Source: Amphibalanus amphitrite (Eukaryota; Arthropoda; Thecostraca; Balanomorpha; Balanidae). From it: a stretch of DNA of 64,000 nucleotides. Location of the stretch: NCBI RefSeq assembly GCF_019059575.1, contig NW_024882328.1, positions 124,001 through 188,000 on the forward strand, in the 5' to 3' direction. Every line of letters begins with the position of its first letter. Position 1 is the stretch's first letter. The translations under genes and the position numbers were made by a program. The notes beneath the pieces are model-generated. The model was not told the DNA's origin. It saw nothing but the letters and a program-made list of their open reading frames with translations, and did not search any database. This document shows, one piece after another, positions 24,301 to 35,800 of this stretch.

Positions 24301-25815
24301 CTTGGTTTGGTAGGTCTCCAAGCGCTTAGCCTGGTAAGTTTCGAGTCCGGTAACATTGTAACCTGTTTTGCATTACAACATGGATTTGGACTTGTCACCG
24401 TGCATTGTATGTTAATCACCGGTGTTTAGCTTTAACGTTAACCCGCGCACCGACGGGGGTCTGCGCCAACTTAGTACCGACGGGGGGGGGGGGGCGGATG
24501 ACCGCCCCCCCCTGAGATCTCGAGAACGAAGCAAGATAGCGACAAGCGGTAAACGGCATCGGATACGCACGGTCAAGATTTACAATTTTTACTAAGGTCA
24601 TTTTCAGGTCAGGTCAAAGATGACGTCACAGGGGTCGAAAAAGCCAAAATGGCGGCGCTAAATATGGAGAGAGTTTTTCTCGAATAACTTTCGAATTAGT
24701 CAAGATAGGAACAAACTAAGGGCATCATCGTGATCCTCTCGTCAATCCGCATCGAATGATATATATGTTGACCTCGAAAGGTCAAGGTCAAAGGTTGACC
24801 TCAGGTCACGTGACCTCGAGGTCATCATGTATATCATTCGATGCGTCTTGACGAGCTGAACACAATGAGACCATCCACGCGTCTGTATCTTGTTCCTGTA
24901 CGGAGTTATTGGCCAAAAACCTTTGGTGACCTTTGATGACGTCACATGACCTCACAGCTGGCCAACAGCAAAACAGACCTCAAGGTAGTGAAGGTTGATC
25001 GTATATGAAGTCATGTATGGTATATGGGGCCATTCCGACCCGTTTTAGTGGTCAAAACAGGGAGTTGATTTTTCCCCCATTGACTTATAATGGGGAGGTC
25101 GCGAAATTGACCTGACCTTAGGTCACCGATATCAAAATTCCGAGATATACAAATTGTAGCTACTAATGACCTAATAACATCCTGCGACTTTCAAAGGCCT
25201 CCGACATCTACTGTAGCTCTGGCACGGTGACAAAGTTGCAAAAAAGTGACTTGAGGTTGGGTCATTCAAAGTGACCTGGTGACCTGACCTTGAAAGGTAG
25301 GAGGTTCAAACTTGCACACCATGTGTAAAATTGATAAGGGAATAGTCATACCAAATTTCGCGGCGCGTAGCGCCGCGGTTTTCCCGCTATTCGCGAAAAA
25401 CCTCAGGGGGGGCGGATATCCGCCCCCCTCCCCCGTCGGTGCGCGGGTTAAATATCAACTTCGAGCAACAACAAAAGAAGTACACGAACGGACTAGGCAC
25501 CGTAATGGGCACATGTTCACAAAAACAGTCAGCACCACTGTCCACTGATCACCGGGTCTGACTTCGCATACGATTGGCTGCCCTATCTTACCTTCATCAT
25601 CTGCCATCAGTATCGACCGTCGATCACCGACCATGGTGCCCCTGAGGAACAACACCATCATCGGCCAGCGGAACGGCATGTCGGTGCTCGACTGCTTCAA
25701 GGTGAACTCGTACTACGGCTGCCTGAACCGGTCGCCGTACGAGCGGCTCAAGTACAGCAGCATCTGTCAACTGATGGGAGTCAGAAACAACGAGGCCTCG
25801 TTCAACGGCTTCTAG
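18333..25815 (+). CDS. Astacin-family zinc metalloprotease (M12A), frameshifted in exon 4
   Basis: A secreted endopeptidase of about 334 residues in seven exons: 18333-18501, 20068-20177, 20754-20847, 22394-22524, 22684-22880, 24140-24239, 25611-25815. All introns are GT-AG and phases agree except across exon 4. Exon 1 encodes a Leu-rich signal peptide. Exon 2 ends the propeptide with EGDI, the usual position of the aspartate switch. Exon 3 starts the mature domain (RRWDTGVVPYVI). Exon 5 holds the zinc site HEIIHALGFFHEQ, exon 6 the Met-turn SVMHYG, and exon 7 the conserved end (IGQRNGMSVLDCFKVN, YYGC). The four domain cysteines are present if the frame is corrected. There are no CUB or EGF domains. 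Family members digest food or process matrix and growth factors; the substrate here is unknown. Exon 4 has one extra base near 22450, so as written the gene truncates before the zinc site. Confidence 0.9.
18950..19952 (+). mobile_element. TTAA-bounded element (copy C), intron 1 of the astacin gene
   Basis: About 1.0 kb bounded by TTAA. The left end has TTAACCCGCGCACCGACGGG, then a hairpin with loop GGATATCC. At the right end CCCCCGTCGGT occurs twice, 27 bp apart, before GCGCGGGTTAA. The body has dense AGGTCA/TGACCT sites, TGACGTCA at about 19456 and 19762, and the palindrome AGGTCACGTGACCT at 19582-19595. Copy D (24438-25451) is the same family in the opposite orientation. Confidence 0.8.
20200..20360 (+). 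repeat. Short tandem repeat of CACAGTGT type, astacin intron
   Basis: A run of diverged 8-10 bp units (CACAGTGT, CACAGCGT, CACAGTGA) in intron 2 of the astacin gene, just downstream of exon 2. Its frames encode only artificial Cys/His/Ser strings. Confidence 0.8.
21063..22262 (+). mobile_element. TTAA-bounded element (copy E), intron 3 of the astacin gene
   Basis: 1.2 kb bounded by TTAA. The left end is TTAACCCGCGCCCTGCTGGG followed by a G-run/C-run hairpin with loop TGTTTGAACA. The right hairpin has the same loop and is followed by CCCCCAGC twice, 27 bp apart, then GCGCGGGTTAA. The body has many AGGTCA/TGACCT half-sites (for example 21225-21255, 21375-21395, 21670-21750, 22060-22095). It belongs to a different sequence family from C and D but has the same end architecture. 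Confidence 0.8.
22394..22524 (+). pseudogene. Astacin exon 4 with a one-base frameshift
   Basis: The first half reads in the phase delivered by exon 3 (IEDAIRILNFMT). The conserved continuation (CIKFVPW, then DYLVIW) is in the next frame. Only that second frame leaves the exon in phase 2, which exon 5 requires to give GCWSFIGKLGGAQ. Deleting one base at about 22447-22452 would reconcile both halves. Left uncorrected, exon 5 reaches TAA after six codons. This is either a real inactivating change or a single-base assembly error. Confidence 0.85.
23059..23184 (+). repeat. (ATTT)n microsatellite, astacin intron 5
   Basis: About 125 bp of ATTT tetranucleotide with occasional substitutions, between the zinc-site exon and the Met-turn exon. 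Confidence 0.95.
24438..25451 (-). mobile_element. TTAA-bounded element (copy D), inverted relative to copy C
   Basis: The reverse complement of copy C with few differences, bounded by TTAA, in intron 6 of the astacin gene. On this side ACCGACGGGGG occurs twice, 27 bp apart, then the hairpin; the far end carries the single-copy end and the GGATATCC-loop hairpin. It keeps the AGGTCACGTGACCT palindrome (24803-24816) and the same half-site array. Confidence 0.8.
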
Positions 25816-26731
<916 letters not shown>

Positions 26732-29728
26732 CACAGACTTCTCTATATATGGACTGTGCGCTGATTTGGGAAATCAGCATTGGAAGCCCAAATTTCTGAA
26801 GCCGTAATATGAACCCATATGTTGTAACACAATACCCTTTTATTGTTTCCTGTCGACAGGCTGAATTTTATGTAATATATTTTGTTTTTGTACTATCTAT
26901 TGCTCGTAGCTCAGAATAAGAAAGGCTTCTGGTCGATATGAATATGTATTGGAACAACATTTCACGTTCATCGACACCCATTGATGTCCTCATGTCAAGT
27001 TCATCTCACATTGCACCAGTGGGCTTGAAAATGGCGTTAGTCCATTTTCACCGCGGGATCCAGCGAGAAAGGGTGATTATCATCCCTTTCTTCTTCCCCC
27101 GTGTGCTGGATTGTTCACATCTCTGACATGGCTGGCTACAAACTCGCGCGACAGTGCACCGACCGCGCTGTGGTAAAGGTTGGCGGTAATGCCGATGGGG
27201 GACTTTACGGGAAAATGTGTGTCTGCTGCAACGGTGTCTTCACTGTTCCTCTCTGCTACCCACTTTTTCGCACCACGCATCTACACATAGTCGCACTTTC
27301 ACACATTCGCACATGCGCATCACCAATTGCAACGTATCCCTCCGTCTGCTCGTTTTCCACTCGCTGCTGAATGATAAGGCGATAGCTCTTGTGACGGTCG
27401 TTCCCATCACGTTGTCATGCTGTAGCTATTGTTGCTTTTATTGTGTCCCTTCGTCCCATGGAGACGTAGCCGAGCAGCTCTGAAGGGACCTGTGGGCGGC
27501 CCCCAGGGCCACCACGATGCTGCCGCTCCGCACCTCCTCCATGTTGGGGTTGATGGTCGCCATCAGGCGATGTCGGGTGCCCATCAGAGCCGGGCACCGC
27601 AGGAGGACATGCTTGGGCTGTCCGCCTCCTCTCAGCAGACGGGTAGAGTGCGGCTCTGCATTGTCGGTCGTCGCACTGGTTGCACCCCGACAGCCAGGAG
27701 GGCGCCAACCCGACTCTGTGGCGCCATTGGGAGGAGCTTGTCCAGTGGCCGGCGCGGAGCTGGTGGATGTCCACCGCCGCTGGCCGGTCGCCGCCGGCAA
27801 CGGTAGGCGGGAGTCGATCCCCGTCAGCTGGTGGAACCAGCCGGTTGGCCAGGCCCCGACGGTGCGAGCCCTCGCCACTCTGGCGGCGGCCCAGTGGGCC
27901 TTCTGGACGTCTATAAGGATTTGTTTTTAGTCGAGTATGTTTGCCTTCTTGGCGATGGTGTCGGCCCTCTCGTTGCCTTCCAACCTGCATTGTGAGGGCA
28001 CCCACTGTAGGTAGACCAACAGGCCTCCAGCTGTCCGTCCCCAGAGGGCTCTCCAGATGTCCACTCCGAGCGAGGAGTGCTGGGCGGCCCAGCCACCTCG
28101 GATGGCGGCGAGGGCGGACTGCGAGTCGGTGCAGGTTACGATGGTGTCTTCGGCGTGCGGCGGGTTTTCCAGCAGCTAGGAGAGAGCAGCTCGGAGGGCG
28201 ACCATCTCAGCTCGGAAGCTGGAGCACAGGTAACCTGCCGGGGCGCGGATCGAGTGCTCTTCCCCGTTCGGCCAAACGATTAGTGCCCCCGGCGCCTCCA
28301 TCATATTCTGTAGCTCGTTAGTTACAGTATGCTCTTCGCCCTTGGCACATTTCTTGGCTTCTCCATCAAAATGTCCACAGCTGGCCTAGAAATGGTAACC
28401 TGCCAGTTTCCTGAGATATCCAAAGTAGAAGTTCCTGTAATAACAGGCCACCACCGGCACAGATGTTTGTCCCAGCTACTTATACTCCAATCAGCCCTAT
28501 GCATCTTGTTCTGCTCCACCGCTATTTTTCCGTCCGTTCTTCGCAGACTGGCGTATTCTTGAGCTTCCCGATCCCGATGCAAGTTTTGCGGTAACATTTA
28601 AGAGCGGCAACCTTCGTCGTTTAACATTGATGCGAAGGGTACGAATTCCATCATTTCATCGAGCATTCTTCCGAGATGATTTGATCCAGACCATAATGAA
28701 CTACAACCCCATACGACACACTGGATAAACTTCATTGTTTGATTGAATAAGCTTACTTCTTTTGGATGTAGTGGCGTATCACTGCCATGGGTATGGCATT
28801 ATTTAGCGCGGCGTAGCTTCGAACTGCGATGGCGAGTTGTTCTTTTCACATTAACTGCTGGTCAAGTTAAGTCTTTGTAGCTCCTTTCAGTGAGTCTTTT
28901 TTTCTCCAGAATAAAATAAGGCACTAGCCACTAGGCATTATAGGAAGTATGCTGAGACTGGCGCCGTCGATAGCGTCCTGTTTTTCTTCTTGCTGTGTGA
29001 GTCTCACAGGAGTCAGTGTTTGCAAAAGTAAACTTGCAAATCTGATTGTCCTCAGCGTTATCTCTTATCTCGATTGATGGTTTCGTCTGTGAACATTTTT
29101 TCCTTTTAGTTATACGGGAGGCTAAAAAGTTGCCTTTTTGCTAGAAATTATGTTTTGTTTCACATTTTCTTGCCCTGACTCTGGCTTGATACCCGGAATG
29201 ACATCTTCGCACCACACGTTTTCTGATCCGGTCGTGATGAGGTAGTGATCGATAATATTCTTTCCTTTTTTGACCATTTTTTTCGAGCTATTTCTTACTT
29301 ATTTTTACTGCTTCTTGTGGCCCTATAAATGTATCGTTATTTCTCAAAACCCTTTTCAAAACCAACGTAAATGACTAGTTCCGACAAATTAGCAACGACA
29401 ACCAACAATGCAACCAACATTCAAAAGCAAGAAAATGCGCGCAAAGTACGGCTGCATTTGTGAAGTATATACCTCCAGCGTGAACAAATGGCTAACTGAA
29501 CGAGAAAACATGTTCTCATTTATATGCATTTATTTCTTATTTATTTTGAATTCAACAAAAAATGTAATCCGACAGGTAGATAAAAGTATGGGCTATCCTA
29601 TATCGAAATTTGTAAATATTCTGACACCCTTTTCATTGTAAAAAGATGGATAAAAGTGCACTTATTTTTGGGCCTCCAATGCTGATTTCCTCGGATCAGC
29701 GCACAGTCCATATATAGAGAAGTCTGTG
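26732..29728. mobile_element. 2,997-bp element with about 60-bp TIRs and a 7-bp target duplication
   Basis: The left end starts CACAGACTTCTCTATATATG and continues for about 60 bp; the reverse complement of 29668-29728 matches it with a few mismatches. Both ends are flanked by ACATGCA (26725-26731 and 29729-29735), a 7-bp target-site duplication. The interior includes a decayed RNase H/zinc-knuckle region of a non-LTR retroelement on the minus strand (27430-28310), probably inserted later or captured. No DNA transposase was recognised. The superfamily is undetermined. Confidence 0.75.
27430..28310 (-). pseudogene. RNase H and C-terminal zinc-knuckle remnant of an R1/I-type non-LTR retrotransposon
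   Basis: Reading leftward from about 28310, an RNase H fold is recognisable: SFRAEMVAL (acidic residue), TDSQSAL, and WVPSQCRLEGNERADTIAKK near 27950-28010. It is interrupted by an in-frame TAG at 28176-28178 and a stop just after the domain. Further left, fragments of the usual tail appear in alternating frames: LRAGH, CNQCDD, and KHVLLRCPALM. At least two frameshifts are needed, so it is dead. RNase H domains with this tail occur in R1, I and LOA-like non-LTR clades; the exact clade is not assigned. Confidence 0.75.
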
Positions 29729-30234
29729 ACATGCATTATCATATTCGGAGTGTAGTTAGCGACCTGCTATGCATCCTGTTTGAAAATCGTCAGTGCGAAT
29801 GTTACGCAGGCGTGTCGCTGTGAGATGCTTTTTTCTGTCTATCGACGTCATTGGAATGAGCAAACGAACAAGACGTAAATAAACAACCTCAACATTCAAC
29901 AGTCATGTGTATTTTACCGTGGGAGGGGGGAGGGGAGGGGCAGGGGCTCAGCTACCACCGGAATCCGATGGAAACATGCATATGTCATAAGGAATTGGTA
30001 GCAAAGTCAGCTGACATTTCACGCAACGATTTCAACATAAAAGCAGGAATGTAAGAATAGGATCGACAATTTCATGATGTACAGTTGCCAAGCAACAGAC
30101 TCAATCCATCTGTATCGACTGTCAACTTCAATCATATTGTGCGGCGGACTGAATTAGATGAATGCTGCTGAGCGTTCATAACGTGCGTAAATACATTGCA
30201 CCCTGTGGGTAGGTACTAGGTACAGGTTAATGAC
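29729..30234. other. Gene-free stretch
   Basis: No reading frame, splice site or repeat family was recognised. A G-rich run (GGGAGGGGGGAGGGG) lies at about 29920-29940. Confidence 0.4.
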
Positions 30235-30496
30235 TAGAGATGTCAATCGGATACCAACTTTTTGGTATACCGATACCAAACCGATACCAACTCGGTATTT
30301 GGTATTTTCATCCTAATGTGTTTGGCATTTTGTTGGTATCATGACCCCTCGCTAATGTTTAAGAGGCTAAGAAATCGGTAAAAAGTTGGTATTTCCCTCA
30401 TGTTCCCAAGTTGGTTTGGTTTCGGTATTTCTCCACGGTTTTGGTTGGTATTTGGTTTGGTATCGGTATTCCGATTTTCCGTAATTGACATCACTA
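30235..30496. mobile_element. hAT-like MITE with internal GGTAT motifs
   Basis: 262 bp. The left end TAGAGATGTCAAT and the reverse-complemented right end TAGTGATGTCAAT form inverted repeats of the TAGNGATG type seen in hAT elements. The interior repeats TTGGTAT/GGTATCGGTAT motifs many times. No convincing 8-bp target duplication is visible, so the assignment is tentative. Confidence 0.55.
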
Positions 30497-30498
30497 AT

Positions 30499-31291
30499 AG
30501 GGACTTTTTATTCGCCGTTCGGGCCTCGGCACTGGCAGCCGCCGCCTGGTACGGTACTGGTAGACTGTGCCGCATGATTTGAAAGTCAAGCGGGTCGGCC
30601 TAACTGTACGCTGTTTGACAGTTGACACTGTCCCGTGTCGCCGGATTCATTGCATTGCCTGATAACACCTCTTCAGCCTTAGGTCTGATCGGCTTTTTTC
30701 TCCAGGCAAGACATCAACGACACCCATAACAGTCGTCCCAGCTCAGTGGAATAATGGTGGGCTCCTGACGCTGCCGGTAGTGACAACCCGGTTCGAGCCG
30801 CAGTGGGCACAAATGATTTGTTCTTCGTTGGGTTGGATTGAGATGAGTTGATTGTTATTGGCGGCTGCGAGCCAATTATGTTGGCGTCCCGCTTATATTT
30901 TTCATGTTTATAAGCATTATCATAAATAGCATGCAAGTGGTCAAAGGACAAAGGCAAAGGGGCTCGAGCCTATTTGTTGAGCAACACAATCAGACAATGC
31001 GACAATGGACCGCACTCGCCCAGTCCCGGGCCCACGGACGCGCCCCACATCATCCTCCGGCCAACGTCAGCCGCCGAGTCGCGCTAAGTCAACAGGCTCT
31101 ACCCCCCTCCCACCGCTGGTCTGACGCAAGGGCCAGTCCACAAAGCGTTCCATCCAGCGGCCCAGGACGATGTCAAATAGCGTATAGTTAGGCTGACCCG
31201 CTTAACTTCCAAGTCATGCGGCACAGTCTACCAGTACCAGGCGGCTGCTGTCAGTGCTGAAGCCCGGGTCAACAGCGAATAAAGAGTCCCT
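30499..31291. mobile_element. Element or foldback with about 115-bp inverted arms
   Basis: The segment 30499-30620 and the reverse complement of 31170-31291 match over about 115 bp. Shared strings include GGTAGACTGTGCCGCATGA and AGCGGGTC. The outer edges read GGGACTTTTTATTCG and GGGACTCTTTATTCG. The 550-bp interior is non-coding. It abuts the hAT-like MITE at its left edge. I found no clear target duplication. Confidence 0.6.
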
Positions 31292-32839
31292 GTCGGTTAA
31301 CCTGTACCCGACTGGACTAATCATCCAAAAAGGTGGTATGAATGGAAGTGACGGGAAGTTATCCTTCGTGATCCCCTGCCTTTTCCGGTGATGTCATTCA
31401 CCTACATAGTTAGCTGAGTCGTGTGCCCTGGTGAGACAGTGCAGTGGACGGCCGGATCTTTCCGTCGGTCACATGACGCCTGGTCCACTCAGCAGCGGGT
31501 CGAACGAAACATCACCGGTCAGCAGGGACGGATGACCGGGGCCCGCCCCCCGGGTACGCTGTGTCGGTCGGCGCGGCGGCCCCCGCAGTGTCCGCCGGCG
31601 GCGCAGCTAGCCAGCAGGTCCCTCCGGTGTCTGTCCACGCTGCAGGGACTGCTCCTCACCAGCGACATCACACTCACAGAGGGACGTCCCGTGGTACTGA
31701 TCGGTCCGGCTTACAGGTGAGATAGCTGTCGTCTGACTCACGGTGATAACACAGTGGTTGGAGGAATGATCAGTGCCCAGTGCCCACTGCTCATTGTGCC
31801 CGTGACGATGGCCCGATTGTAACACATCACACCGGTGCCATGTTCATCTATACGCCGTTGGAAACCACAAGCATGCACAATTGCCAAATAGGATATGCAT
31901 GACATTTTTTTGTATTTTGATTGTAATTGATAATGTTGACTTAGCTCGACTACCTAAATGAAGGGATTGGCATAGCTGGACGCTTAGCACTGCCTTAGCG
32001 TAGGCCCCAAACCCTACCATCCGATTGGGTAATTCGGTAATCGGAAGGATTTCGGTACCAAAGTTTGCTACCAATTCAGTTGTAAGAGTGTCTTATAGTG
32101 AGTGAGATCTATAGGCATGCAGCAACCTCGCTATCCGACCAAAGATAAATCCGGGAAGCGAAAGAACCTCTGAGAAAATTCCTCTGAGATCAGCTAAATA
32201 CTCCTTCTTGAACTTCGCATGTCTCATCCAGGAAGTGCGTGTTATATTGGCACGTGAGAATCACAAGTTTTCTAGCTTAGCTTCTTATTCTCTTTAGCTA
32301 ATGTCAGGGTAGGTACGTGCAAGGGGTACGTGGAAATATACACAAAATGCGCCTACTCGTATTATGCAGTATATAAACCCTGGTATATAATATCAAAGCA
32401 CAGCCGTGGTAGGTCGCAAGGAGCATTCCAGTAATAAATACCCAGCCGCAAAATCTAGTTCGGATAAATTTGAGTTTGCCCAGAAGCAGCACTGCAATGC
32501 GGGCAAGTTCTTGCCCACTACTAATGAGCAAATAACTCGACTGTGTTGCAACGCTACGAAGCGTCTGAATATCACAGATATGCCTTACATACATAAAGCA
32601 CTTTGCTTTCGTTGAGATGTTCGCAGCCATAACTAGCAATAAGTAAGATAAAACTTAAAGCTAGATTTTCCCAATTGATGGTGGTTTGGTGGACCTTCTG
32701 GCCCCGTCTCAGATTGACTTCGCTGGTTTTAGGTACTATTTTTAGATATGTCTATTAGGCTTAACCATTGATCTCATTCCAATTGCCTGTAATTCTCCGT
32801 AACAGCTTTATTTTGTGTTTCCTTTCAGTTCAGCGCACC
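31292..32839. other. Upstream region of the takeout-like gene
   Basis: No certain gene. A frame ending at a possible splice donor (31717, CAG then GTGAGA) lacks any recognisable domain. A splice acceptor at 32828 just before the start codon implies an upstream non-coding exon somewhere in this stretch. Confidence 0.35.
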
Positions 32840-35800
32840 ATGTGGTTCCTCTTGGTTCTAATTTCGGCTTCAAGCCTGATGCAAGTACACGGAAGACCGC
32901 AAACCCCGGACCTCTCCAAATTACCGCCAAGTAAGCGCATTATTTACCATTTACTACCTGCATGGCTATTGACTAAAACAGATTTATTTTGAGGATTTAC
33001 TTGTATATATTTCTTACATGCATAATAAAAATACTTTTGAACCAAACCGATGAAATGACTCATTCTATATCGTCACTTCGTCGGTTCAACATAAATATCA
33101 TGACGGCATTATACGTCCACGCCTCACGACATACATTATGTTAGCATAATCATGTTATCCATAATAGCCGTTTTAACGACGGCCATCTGGTACACACATG
33201 GTGCAGATTTGGTCAAATAAAGTTCAGCGCGTTTCTGAAAAGTCATCTATTTGGGCTGCATAGATACTTATATGCCTCCTTTTTCAAATTATTAGACCTT
33301 ATTTTCGATTAAAACACTGAGATAAGTTAATGATACCAAGATTTTATAATATGAGATTCGGTGCAGATTTGGTGAAATTAAGTGCACTCGCCAGATAGCC
33401 CGTCGTAAAAACGGCTAGTGACGATTGTGTTGGCCACGTAATACGACGATTGTGCAGATAAATTGGATTTAGATACCTTTTGAGTCATACTTTTTTAATT
33501 GGTACTTCGTACTTTATCTTCAAGTTAAAAGCAAAATTACGGTCAACAAATATTAAATGCTGCCTTACATTGAATTGAACTGGGAGTAGGAAGAGCAAAT
33601 AGTTTGCGAGACGATTAAAACGTTAATTTGATTCCGAGCAAAGTTAGTGTTTTTCATGAACTCACGCGCAGCGTTCGAAAGTTATAAAGTGTCATGCAAC
33701 TGATGTGTTTAACAGCAATTGAACGTTCAATAGATTGATAAGCTTCTTGAAATAAAGTGTTTCTCCCATATTGAAAATGTGGATAAGGTCTATTGTGGTC
33801 AATGAAAATTTTACTTTCTATTCGACCGGAATAGCAAGAACGATTATTTTGGAGACGGTTCAAGTCTTATCCCACACCGATAGCGCTGTTTTTTTTTATC
33901 ATGAACCCCTGAACGATGCATGAATTGATTATAGTTCGTTTACTGTTAACATCTCTTTGAACACAGCATGAGAATTGGTAGCTGAATTACTGAGAAAACT
34001 CGTTGGCGCACAATGATTTCGCAGACGATCAATTGTATCAAAATTATTTCTACCTGGCTTCTTTTTCCCAGACTCGCAGCTCGGTTTTTGCAGCCCCACA
34101 AGGATCGAGGACTTGTCAGGAAGTATAAGCGAACTAATTAATAAATCGCACGGCGTTTAACTTAACAGTATATCATCGGTGTTAGAAACTTTTATTGGAG
34201 ATATGAAAAATATTAATTCATATCTCCAATACAAAGTGCGCTAACCAGTTTCTTCAGTAATTCAGCTAGCAATTCTCGTGCTGTTTCCAAAAAGATGTTT
34301 ACAGTGAGGGTCGAACTTAAAAAAAAACGAATTATAAGTCTCGTGTAGCTAATTGATGTGAGGCGGCTGCTATATGTAGACGTTTAACATTTCGCTAAAC
34401 GTTTTAAATCAGATTTTTAAGACTGTCTAAGCGCAGCGCACCTGAATCCTCAACACCAGTAGCATTGGCCAGCTGAGAATATCTTCTGATTTCACGTTTT
34501 GGCTCTTCTATTAGTTCTATTCATACCTATTGCTCGTCTCGTGCCGTATTTATTTGTGCACTAAAAGCGAACCGACAGATTTGAAAAAAGTAGACCACAA
34601 CACGTGCACCAGTTGCGCTTTAAATCCGTCCTTTCCTCAGATTGCCAGCCACCAGGCCTTAGTTACATAGAATCCCGTAAGATCGTGGACTTTGCTTATA
34701 TTTCATTTTCAGGTGCGAATCCAAAGGAATACAATCTTACACTTATAATGAGAAGTGCTCACTTTGTGGAATAATGCTTCCCAAAATACGTAGAGAAAAT
34801 CGGTACCTACGTTAGACTTCCCAAACGGACAGAGCTTTCCTTTTACGCTGTTTGCTGTTTTTAATCCCCCATAGTGCTTTTTTGCTGAGGATGATTCCAT
34901 TTCTATGTTTATTGTAAAGAGTACGAGACTCATTGAATGATTTGTAGTTTATACTTTTTAAGTTTATGAGTTTATATATTGTATAAGTTTAGGTATATAT
35001 AATAGCATTGATTTTTAAAGCTCATACTATTATACAGTTAATGCTTTTTTATACTTTTAAGGTTTTTATACTTGATGCAGATATTCTTTTTTTTTTGTTT
35101 AATGTTTAATGTTTTGTTGGGTTAGGCCCTTTCGGTCCATTAAGACCATTTCAGAGCCGGAAGGATGATAGGATATAGGGGGAGACATCGGTCTGGGCAG
35201 GCACCCTAGTGAGTCGCCGGGGCTGAGCCCGTCCAGAGGACAGGCCACCCAGCCCCAAGGCACTCACTGCACCCGGCTACGGGGTGCGCTCCCTCGGGAG
35301 CAGCGGTGCAGCTCCAAGGGAGCAGCCCGCATGAGATAAAGTTGCCTGTCCAGCCCGGAAGGGGGTTGCGGCGTGGCGGAGAAGGATTTCAGTATCCTGA
35401 GGATAGAAGCACGGAACGGTGATATTCTTTTTTTGCAGATATTTTTTCATTCTTGATGACCTTCCAAGTGTTTTGTCAGTTCGCCGTACAAGGCCAGTTA
35501 TGAAGTGACCCGTATTGTCTACGTAATTTTCAAATGTTCGAACTTTTCGATAAAAATTGGCGATTTTTCAAAATTATAAAGGGAGACGCCATTGCTATGG
35601 TAACGTACTAATTGTAGATAGTGTAAGGTTGACAGGGCTTATCTAGCTTCCGGACAACAAGGCTTCATTTTCCGTCCGCAGTGCTGCGCCGAAAGCTTGT
35701 TGCGCGGTCCGACCTAGCTCAGCTCGATAGGCGGTGTCTGACGGGGGGCTGGCTGCCGGCCCACCTCTGTACACCGCCCACCACAGCGGCGGCCACAGCG

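Noticed and set aside
27415-28005. A 196-codon minus-strand gene
   Set aside because: It mixes pieces of a decayed RNase H/zinc-knuckle tail read in the wrong frame.
31421-31720. Candidate 5' exon ending at a CAG/GTGAGA donor
   Set aside because: The frame has no recognisable domain, and no partner exon in matching phase was found.
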